NCBI GenBank assembly: GCA_902497215.1
Contig: CABVEH010000005.1
Span: 1-15,391 of the forward strand
DNA: 15,391 nt
Source: an uncultured Eggerthellaceae bacterium
GTDB lineage: Bacteria > Actinomycetota > Coriobacteriia > Coriobacteriales > Eggerthellaceae
Reading direction: 5' to 3'
Position 1 is the stretch's first letter; the number at the start of each line of letters is the position of its first letter. Under the pieces are notes generated by a model. It was not told where the DNA came from and ran no database searches. It saw nothing but the letters and a program-made list of their open reading frames with translations. Positions 1 through 5,971 of this stretch are shown one piece after another. A program made the translations under genes and the position numbers.

Positions 1-1116
1 CAGCCGACGCCATTCCGACGGCCGCAGCCATCCCGACACCAAGCGCTCGGCGCGTTCGGCTTCGGCAGGAACGACGCTTTCGGGGTCGACCCCTTCCGCG
101 GCCTCGTGATAGACAAGGTCGGTGTCGACGGGAAGCATGCCCGCTTCGCGGGCGGCGTCTTCGCCGTGCATTATCGGGATGATTCCGCTGCCCTGGGACT
201 GGCCGTCGACGGCTTCGCCTTCGGCCATCAGCTCGCTGGCCTGCTCGGCCAGCGAGGCCGCTTCGCGCGAGCCTTCCACAAGGCGCCTTGCGACCTCCAT
301 CATGACGGCCACGCCCGAGGCGTTGTTGTTGGCGCCGTCGGTGAACGGCGCAGTCTGATGCAGGATGTAGCCCAGAACAGGCAGGAACGCGCACACCGCA
401 CCCAGCGCGATGAGCACGTTCCAGAAGACCAGGAGGCCGCCTTCGGCGTTGGTGAGCGTGCGAAGCAGGATGACGACCGGGATCACCGCGATGCCAACCA
501 TCTCCACCCAGCGGATGGTGGTGAGCGCGCCGAAGGTCGGCGGGTTGAGCTCGCGGCAGACCTTGCCCGAGTCGTAGCGCGCCATGATGACGATCTTGCG
601 CTTGCGCGCGCCCTTGTCGCGACCGCGGGAACGGGTGCGGGTGCGGGTGCCGGCCTCGGCGGCTTCCACCTCGTCAGGCGAGGCTTCTATGTCGATGGCG
701 TCAGGCGACGGGGAAAGCGACCCCGTGCTTTCGGCGTCGAGCCCCATTTCGCCGGGGATGTACTTGGCCAGCACGTTCTGGCTTATGCCGCGCTTCGCCA
801 TGTTGTTGAGCGGGGAGATGCCCACCACTTCCATGACGAACAGGGCCGCCATTATGGCGCACACGATGATCGCCGGGACCAGCATGAGCGGAAGGAATAT
901 GGCCAGCACGGCGAGCACGATGGAGACTATGCAGCAGATGATGCGAGGCAGTTCGTAGTTCGGGTTGCAGTTGAATTCCTCGACCGACGTCTCGAGCCCG
1001 TTGCTCTTGAACGTCTCCTCTATGATGAACGACGCCTGCTGTTCTTCCTCGGTGCCGCCCGGACGGGCGCCGATCACCTGGGACAGCCGCGCCGCGTACT
1101 CTAGTACCTCTGTCAT
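1..1116 (-). CDS. Membrane-anchored M28-peptidase-like protein, N-terminal part, probably non-catalytic
   Basis: The reading frame is open from the ATG at 1114-1116 to the left edge, giving 372 residues with the C-terminus outside the window. Residues 22-50 resemble the N-terminal helix-strand unit of M28 aminopeptidases. Two hydrophobic segments follow (about 58-98), then an acidic and a Arg/Lys-rich linker (about 125-174), then the M28 core strand IVIMARYDSG (175-184). Two more hydrophobic segments (about 203-221 and 228-252) interrupt the domain before TDGANNNASGV (259-269). In active M28 enzymes these motifs read AHxD and GANDNASG. Here Arg180 replaces the zinc-binding His and Asn264 replaces the bridging Asp, so peptidase activity is doubtful. 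It sits outside the phenolic cluster, divergent from reg1, and has high GC like core genes. The family call is firm from the GAN-NASG context; the function is unknown. Confidence 0.7.
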   Translation of the reverse strand, partial: MTEVLEYAARLSQVIGARPGGTEEEQQASFIIEETFKSNGLETSVEEFNCNPNYELPRIICCIVSIVLAVLAIFLPLMLVPAIIVCAIMAALFVMEVVGISPLNNMAKRGISQNVLAKYIPGEMGLDAESTGSLSPSPDAIDIEASPDEVEAAEAGTRTRTRSRGRDKGARKRKIVIMARYDSGKVCRELNPPTFGALTTIRWVEMVGIAVIPVVILLRTLTNAEGGLLVFWNVLIALGAVCAFLPVLGYILHQTAPFTDGANNNASGVAVMMEVARRLVEGSREAASLAEQASELMAEGEAVDGQSQGSGIIPIMHGEDAAREAGMLPVDTDLVYHEAAEGVDPESVVPAEAERAERLVSGWLRPSEWRRL

Positions 1117-1285
1117 AGCCAAAGCCTTTCCGCTTTAAGACACAATTAAGATAAGTATAGTTGATTGGGCGTGAAAGGCATAAAGGTGGTGCGGGTCGCA
1201 GCAAACCCAATGGAGCAGAGAATGCCCGCCGGTCGTGGGCGCCAAGATGTGTGCGCACGCATGCCGGAAAACAAGTCGCATTCAA

Positions 1286-1316
1286 GGACATCGTACAATC
1301 CTGCGGAAATGTCCAA
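1286..1316 (+). promoter_or_regulatory. Putative operator upstream of reg1 (GGACAT / ATGTCC inverted repeat)
   Basis: GGACAT at 1286-1291 is the exact inverse of ATGTCC at 1309-1314, with 17 bases between. The right half extends to ATGTCCAA (1309-1316), differing by one base from the ATGTCCAG half-site upstream of reg2. It ends exactly 17 bases before the TTGA of the putative promoter, as it does at reg2. The left half is 7 bases further away than in the reg2 and Mo2 sites, so this site is imperfect. A role as autoregulatory binding site is inferred. Confidence 0.45.
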
Positions 1317-1333
1317 CGTTCTCGACGTCGCAG

Positions 1334-1363
1334 TTGAGTCGAGCCCGACGATGGTGCAAAAAT
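1334..1363 (+). promoter_or_regulatory. Putative reg1 promoter
   Basis: TTGAGT (1334-1339) is followed after 18 bases by AAAAAT (1358-1363). Each matches four of six bases of the sigma-70 consensus boxes. The same arrangement with the same spacing (TTGA, CCCG at offset 11-14, TGCAAAAAT at offset 22-30) lies upstream of the paralogous reg2, which is the main support for calling it a promoter. Confidence 0.5.
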
Positions 1364-1417
1364 GAGGGTGTTTCGACGGACAATCGCCGTAACCAGCCTT
1401 CAGGCAAGGAGGGCATA

Positions 1418-2032
1418 ATGGTCGAAGGTTACGCATCGCAGGGATTCCAGACGAAGATGGCCATCGTGTCGGCGCTGAACGACCTGACTGAGTCGCTCTC
1501 CTTCGAGCAGGTCCGCATCTTCCAGATCTGCGAACGGGCCGAGATCGCCCGTTCGACTTTCTACCACCACTTCTGCGACAAAAACGCCATACTGCAGTGG
1601 CATTCCTTCCTTGCATACGAGATAGGCATCGACCGCATAGGTCGCACCAGTAGCTGGTTCCAAGGCCACATGTTTACAACGCTGATGCTCGAGAGCTACC
1701 GCAATCTCTACTTCAAAGCCGGTGTCACGCAGGAATACAGCGGAGTGCGTCCGTGGTACATTCGCCACCGAATAGAAAACCTTACCGAAACGGTGACGGA
1801 TTTCCGCGGCGTGACCATGACGCCATTGCTCGACTTCCAGATACGCGCCATGGCCGCAACGGAGGCGGCCATGGCGAACTACCGTTATTCGAGGGAGCTG
1901 CACGTTCCTATTGAGGAGTATTGCAGGATGATGGAACGCACCGTCCCGCGCGAGCTGTTCGAGGCGACCGAGGTAACGAATGCCGGCCCGGACCCCGATG
2001 CCTTTAAGCTGCTGTTCGGGCTGGAGTGTTAG
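1418..2032 (+). CDS. TetR/AcrR-type transcriptional regulator (Reg1)
   Basis: The ATG at 1418 is chosen because AAGGAGGG (1406-1413) lies 4 bases before it; longer upstream extensions lack such a site. The 204-residue product has a TetR-type N-terminal DNA-binding domain, with helix-turn-helix at about residues 33-52 ending in ARSTFYHHF. The ligand domain carries GIDRIGRT (70-77), W..GH..TT (80-88), RHRIENLTET (116-125) and a C-terminal VPRELFEA. All of these recur in the regulator at 14255-14875, so the two are paralogues and not merely members of a large superfamily. The gene is convergent with the Mo1 operon and ends before a strong terminator. It probably senses a phenolic substrate or intermediate of the neighbouring enzymes; whether it represses or activates cannot be told. 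The family is clear, the ligand unknown. Confidence 0.88.
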   Translation: MVEGYASQGFQTKMAIVSALNDLTESLSFEQVRIFQICERAEIARSTFYHHFCDKNAILQWHSFLAYEIGIDRIGRTSSWFQGHMFTTLMLESYRNLYFKAGVTQEYSGVRPWYIRHRIENLTETVTDFRGVTMTPLLDFQIRAMAATEAAMANYRYSRELHVPIEEYCRMMERTVPRELFEATEVTNAGPDPDAFKLLFGLEC

Positions 2033-2071
2033 AGCATCCTGACTGGCAATCTTCCATTCAGGCATGCGACC

Positions 2072-2107
2072 AAGCCGACAGAGGCGCCTCGTCCTCTGTC
2101 GGCTTTT
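2072..2107 (+). terminator. Intrinsic terminator after reg1, possibly bidirectional
   Basis: A perfect 13-bp stem (AAGCCGACAGAGG 2072-2084 with its complement 2093-2105) has an 8-base loop and a TTTT run at 2104-2107 on the plus strand. It lies between the convergent ends of reg1 (2032) and the Mo1 small subunit (2113). On the minus strand the hairpin is followed by GGTCG and not by a T-run, so it is stronger for reg1. Confidence 0.88.
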
Positions 2108-2112
2108 CGTAT

Positions 2113-3165
2113 CTAAACAGAGACGATGGCCTCTTTCACCGCTTTGGTAAGGTTCGTCTTGCAGAACTGACACCGCGGCGACTCCACGTCAGGACTCGTG
2201 TTGACCTTCTTACCACAACCAGGGCATACCACCGAGATGGTCGCAGCGCCAGCGACCCCTTTTGCCTTCATGTCGTCGATCACAGCATCCCAGCGCTCCT
2301 TCGCCTCTGCCCGCTGGCGACGGGCAATGACCGCAGGGGGAACCTGCTCGGCCCTGTTGTTCACGAACGTCAGAGCAATGTCACCGACGTAGCGATCCTC
2401 GTCGGTCACATCCACGTCGCGTACTTCCCTCTTGTAGCCGTCAGCCTCGATGGCCACGGTATAGACACCCGGAAGGATAGAATCGAACCGGAAGTCGCCG
2501 AAGTCGTCAGTCTCGGTCACCTTCGGCGACGAGGGGCCTTCCTCCAACACGACCTTTGCCCCTATTACCACTTCATCGATTTCGGAGTCGAATGCGAGCC
2601 CCGCCACGAAGCGCTTCGGATAGTTCAAGTAGTAGACGCGCGGTCCAAAGCCATCAAGCTTGTCTAGAGTCATGGCGCCATTCAGGTCGACCTCGTCCTC
2701 TTCGACAAAACGCAACGCCTCTGTGGGACAAGCGTCAACACAACGGGGCACCTCCCATCCGTCGTCGAGAAGATGGGCACAACCCGTGCATTTTTGAGGC
2801 AAACCCAAACCTTCGTTCCAATAAACAGCGCCGACAGGACAGGCATTGACCACGTCGCGACAGCCCTTGGCCTTTGCCGGGTCTAGAATGACGAGCCCGT
2901 CCTCGCGCTTGTAGACCGCCTCGGGCGCGGCCTTTGCGCAAGGCGGATTGTCGCAATGATTGCAAAGGTGAGGGATGTATGACACCCGCACCGCGGGAAC
3001 CTGGCCTCGCTCCTTCTGGTTTACCTTCATCCAGAACTGCCCAGCGAGAGGCTGTGCTTCGGCAATAGGAAGCCACGGCTGTTCGCAGTGCTCATCCTTG
3101 CAAGCCACCTGACAGTTGTAGCAGCCATTGCACTTGTCCACATCGATGACGAACACCTTTCCCAT
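2113..3165 (-). CDS. Iron-sulfur subunit of a pyrogallol-hydroxytransferase-like molybdoenzyme, with C-terminal zinc-ribbon extension
   Basis: The product has 350 residues from the ATG at 3163-3165. That start lies one base after the stop of the large-subunit gene and has AGGAAGG in the end of that gene as ribosome binding site; the longer ORF start is rejected. Cysteines C12, C15, C18, C22, C68, C71, C76, C109, C126, C129, C142 and C146 give the layout of a three-cluster [4Fe-4S] subunit. The CxxCxxPPCxxxx stretch lacks its fourth Cys, as in the small subunit (AthS) of Pelobacter acidigallici transhydroxylase as I recall it. Shared signatures include YKREDGLVILDPAKAK and QKCTGCAHLLDD. Residues about 186-268 look like the transthyretin/Cna-type beta domain of that subunit (FGDFRFDSILPGVYTV). 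Unusually, about 80 further residues end in CPGCG...CQFC (C314, C317, C332, C335), a zinc-ribbon or rubredoxin-like site. It should pair with the large subunit in the cytoplasm. Confidence 0.9.
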   Translation of the reverse strand: MGKVFVIDVDKCNGCYNCQVACKDEHCEQPWLPIAEAQPLAGQFWMKVNQKERGQVPAVRVSYIPHLCNHCDNPPCAKAAPEAVYKREDGLVILDPAKAKGCRDVVNACPVGAVYWNEGLGLPQKCTGCAHLLDDGWEVPRCVDACPTEALRFVEEDEVDLNGAMTLDKLDGFGPRVYYLNYPKRFVAGLAFDSEIDEVVIGAKVVLEEGPSSPKVTETDDFGDFRFDSILPGVYTVAIEADGYKREVRDVDVTDEDRYVGDIALTFVNNRAEQVPPAVIARRQRAEAKERWDAVIDDMKAKGVAGAATISVVCPGCGKKVNTSPDVESPRCQFCKTNLTKAVKEAIVSV

Positions 3166-3166
3166 T

Positions 3167-5776
3167 TCACTCACCTTCCTGTAGATAGGCTTCGGGCACA
3201 AGTCCCGTTGCAAAGTCGTAGGCGCGGGAGAATTCCGTGGGGTACTCCTCGGCCAAGGCTTGCACGTCGACCTTCTCTATACCGACGAGAAAGCTGTTGG
3301 TCACCTCACCCGCGCAGTTTTCAGACGTAGTGCCCGGCGTGCATATGAGATTGTTGGCGCCTCCTCGGTCGATCCCGTTCTTGCCACCGACGATCGCGTC
3401 GATACGCGAGCCGTGATCCTGGTAAAGGACGCCCGGCCTGATACGCTCGGTAACATAAGCGGCGCCGAGCACGGTTCCGCGCTCGTTAAACAGCTTGACA
3501 ACGTCGTGATGGGCTATGCCTAGCCTCTCCGCGTCGACAGGGTTGATCCAGACCGGTTCGTAGCGATACCCATCGGGGCCAACCACCTTGCAAGTATCTA
3601 TTTCGCGAAGCCAGGGCACATCATCGAGGTTTGCATGAACGCGCCAACGTGGATGGTTGGACATCAAGGGGAATGGGTAGTCCTTCGCACGGTCAGATGT
3701 GACCCTTTCGTGGTGGGTTGGGGTCTCCTCCACCCACTGCGGATAGGGAGCGCGAACCTTGTCGTCCGGAAAGTGGTTGGCGAGCACGGTGGAGTAGTAC
3801 TCCAGCTTGCCCGTAGGGGTGTCCAGAGGGTTCTTGGCGGGGTCGAGGTAGAATCCGATGAGGCCGGCCGGTTCGTCCTCCCAGCCTTCAACCACGGGCG
3901 AGCACCAGAATCGCTGCTCCTTCAGCTGGTCGAACGAAATGCGGTCTGCAACGCCACTCTGCTGGAAGCCTTCACGCAGAAAATCCTCGCAATCCATGCC
4001 GTTGGAGTAGCGTCCGAGCAGCCCCTCATAAGAGCCGCCGAGCCTCTCAAGGGCTTCGGCGACGGCACACACGGTTTCGTATTCCGACCGAGCCTCCCCC
4101 ACGTTCTCAATTGCCTTCTCCTCCAGGCAGATCATGCCCGTCTGACCGTTGTAGTTATCAGTGGTCAGATCGGGACACTCCATCATCGTAGCCGTGGGCA
4201 GAATTATGTCGGCGAACAGCGTGTCGTTCTCCATCCATGGATGCTGCACCACGACACATTCTATGTCCGTGCTACGCAACGCTTCTTCGAACTGGAAGCC
4301 TCCGTTCCAGCAAGTGGACCAGCATGGAGCATCGGACCAGATCATCTTGATGCCATCGTGCCCAGGGAGCGGAAACTGGAACTTACGGAGCTGGTCTTCC
4401 TTTGGATAGCCGGCCGCAGTATGTCCGTACCATTGAACCGGCGGATTAAGGATAGCCTCGGGGAGCTTGGTCTTCGCAACGAACGACGGGCCCATGTTCA
4501 TGTCGAAACCGTGGTAGACGGCCTCGGCGCTGGGATAAACCTCGCTGCGAGGAACCGGGCTCTTGGTGGGCAGGTTGAACAGAGTCCATTCCATGAACTG
4601 AAACTGGTTGGCTCCGGGCTTCCCCAGACCCTGCATGCCCAACAGCGCAACCTCCAAACGAGCAGGCTCGTGAGAGAAGCATGATCGGATGTAGCCGCCG
4701 CCGTTGCAGTGGCCGATGGACACGTTCGACTTTGCCCAGTAGCGTGCCAATGCTTTGATGGTGTACGCCTTCACACCGCATTTCTCCTCAGCCCACTTCG
4801 GTGTCTTAGGAATACTGTCGTCGAGGTTTCCGAGCACGTATTGACTGAACCAGTCGAAGCCGTCCGCGTGGGTGGCGATGTATTGTTCGTCGTAGAGGCC
4901 CTCCGTGAGCCATACGTAGGCAATCGCAAGCTGCAAAGCGGCGTCCGTGTTGGGCAACACGGGAATCCACTTGTCAGCATGAACAGCGCCGGTATAGTTC
5001 ACGTCAGGGCTGATGAAGATGGACTTGACTCCGATTTCATTGAACCAATAGCACATGCGCGAAGGCAGCTGGCCTCCCCATCCCCATGGAGTGGTTTCAG
5101 GGTCGGCGCCCCAGAAAAGCACCGCATCGCCATTCTGGGTTATGTCGCGAAACACGCCGTTCTGGTAAACGTTCTGCCCCACTGGATCCATGCCCCAGAT
5201 CCATTTCGCTCCCCAGTACCAGCCTTCCCAACTGTCTGCATTACGCGCCTGAACGGTGCAGCCTCCCACGAGGTTCAGTAGAGATATTTGACATCCATGA
5301 GAGCCTCCGTAGTTCTTTGCCTCGCCATGACCTTCGCCCTGACAGTAAATTGAGTAGGGGCCGTAAGTCTCCTGAACCCGCTTTATCTCGGAAGCTATCA
5401 GGCTGGTGGCTTCGTCCCAGCTGATGCGGACATACTTGGACTTGCCGCGGTTCTGCGGATTTCTCTCTCCTTCCGGATCCCAGTCAACCCGCCTCATAGG
5501 GTAAGGGATGCGGTTCGGCGAATAGGTGCGTGTTTTGTAGGCGATGCTGTGGGGCGGCAAAAGCGTCTTGAAGCCCGGATCAAACACATGCCCGTCCTTC
5601 TCTAGAGACCACATGCGCAGGTCGTTGCGCGTGTAGTTCTCGTCATAATGCACGGGGCGAATGCGCACAATGCGCCCGTCCAGCACATCAACGTCCGCCG
5701 CGTTGGACGACAGGCCAAAGCCACAGAGTCCCAAGGCTTTCGTGGTTGTCCTGTCGGCCGTCCTTCCTTTGTCCAT
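3167..5776 (-). CDS. Pyrogallol hydroxytransferase (transhydroxylase)-like molybdopterin large subunit (Mo1)
   Basis: The ATG at 5774-5776 is preceded by GAAGAGGAG; a TTG 24 bases upstream is less likely. The 869-residue product is close to the 875 residues of the Pelobacter acidigallici enzyme. It lacks the N-terminal Cys motif for a [4Fe-4S] cluster usual in the DMSO reductase family, as that enzyme does. Motifs recalled from the Pelobacter protein are present: PYPMRR then DPEGERNPQ (91-108), NADSWEGW (179-186) and near the C-terminus DRGG...NxLVGIEK. By alignment, Ser182 would be the molybdenum ligand (Ser175 in Pelobacter), Asp181 and His150 the counterparts of Asp174 and His144. There is no Tat signal, so it is cytoplasmic. 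The family acts on polyhydroxylated benzenes: hydroxyl transfer, and in gut relatives catechol dehydroxylation. The substrate here is unknown; reductive dehydroxylation is as possible as transhydroxylation. Confidence 0.92.
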   Translation of the reverse strand: MDKGRTADRTTTKALGLCGFGLSSNAADVDVLDGRIVRIRPVHYDENYTRNDLRMWSLEKDGHVFDPGFKTLLPPHSIAYKTRTYSPNRIPYPMRRVDWDPEGERNPQNRGKSKYVRISWDEATSLIASEIKRVQETYGPYSIYCQGEGHGEAKNYGGSHGCQISLLNLVGGCTVQARNADSWEGWYWGAKWIWGMDPVGQNVYQNGVFRDITQNGDAVLFWGADPETTPWGWGGQLPSRMCYWFNEIGVKSIFISPDVNYTGAVHADKWIPVLPNTDAALQLAIAYVWLTEGLYDEQYIATHADGFDWFSQYVLGNLDDSIPKTPKWAEEKCGVKAYTIKALARYWAKSNVSIGHCNGGGYIRSCFSHEPARLEVALLGMQGLGKPGANQFQFMEWTLFNLPTKSPVPRSEVYPSAEAVYHGFDMNMGPSFVAKTKLPEAILNPPVQWYGHTAAGYPKEDQLRKFQFPLPGHDGIKMIWSDAPCWSTCWNGGFQFEEALRSTDIECVVVQHPWMENDTLFADIILPTATMMECPDLTTDNYNGQTGMICLEEKAIENVGEARSEYETVCAVAEALERLGGSYEGLLGRYSNGMDCEDFLREGFQQSGVADRISFDQLKEQRFWCSPVVEGWEDEPAGLIGFYLDPAKNPLDTPTGKLEYYSTVLANHFPDDKVRAPYPQWVEETPTHHERVTSDRAKDYPFPLMSNHPRWRVHANLDDVPWLREIDTCKVVGPDGYRYEPVWINPVDAERLGIAHHDVVKLFNERGTVLGAAYVTERIRPGVLYQDHGSRIDAIVGGKNGIDRGGANNLICTPGTTSENCAGEVTNSFLVGIEKVDVQALAEEYPTEFSRAYDFATGLVPEAYLQEGE

Positions 5777-5889
5777 GGTCACTCCTCTTCGTGTAGGCAA
5801 ATTCCTTGTCTTTGGGCATCTCCCGTACTAACAAATCTAAGAGAAGCCCGAATGCCTGCCCATGCGTTAGGCCAACAGAAACGTAAGGG

Positions 5890-5921
5890 CCGCAGACACG
5901 GACCGCTGTCCGTGTCTGCGG
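5890..5921 (-). terminator. Strong hairpin between the ene-reductase gene and Mo1 (weak terminator or attenuator)
   Basis: A perfect 14-bp stem (5890-5903 paired with 5908-5921) encloses a 4-base loop. On the minus strand it lies 50 bases after the ene-reductase stop and is followed by CCCTTACGTTTCTGTT, which is only moderately T-rich. It may terminate part of the upstream transcript or regulate read-through into Mo1. No T-run follows on the plus strand. Confidence 0.6.
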
Positions 5922-5924
5922 AGG

Positions 5925-5950
5925 CTGAACGAAATAGCACTAACGTCCAA
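5925..5950. promoter_or_regulatory. Possible weak copy of the regulon operator upstream of Mo1
   Basis: CTGAACGA (5925-5932), a 10-base gap and ACGTCCAA (5943-5950) match 11 of 16 positions of the palindrome CTGGACAT-N10-ATGTCCAG defined by the two better sites, with exactly the same spacing. It lies between the ene-reductase stop and the hairpin preceding Mo1. A match of this quality could arise by chance in a region of this length, so the call is tentative. Confidence 0.3.
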
Positions 5951-5971
5951 CCGGCCACCTTTTCACTATCA

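Larger units (their letters stand above)
1117..1417. other. Divergent intergenic region between the M28-like gene and reg1
   Basis: This 301-base stretch has no convincing gene. On the minus strand a TATACT-like -10 box (plus bases 1154-1159) lies about 40 bases before the M28-like start, without a good -35 box. On the plus side it holds an inverted repeat GGACAT (1286-1291) / ATGTCC (1309-1314) and, further on, the putative reg1 promoter (1334-1363) and ribosome binding site (1406-1413). Short ORFs running across it have no recognisable motifs or start signals. Confidence 0.6.

Noticed and set aside
1235..1417. N-terminal extension of Reg1 from 1235
   Set aside because: The extension crosses the putative operator and promoter and has no recognisable sequence; the strong ribosome binding site fixes the start at 1418.
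5700..5776. Possible Tat signal on the Mo1 large subunit
   Set aside because: The N-terminus has no twin-arginine followed by a hydrophobic stretch; the hydrophobic residues there form the first strand of the molybdopterin fold.
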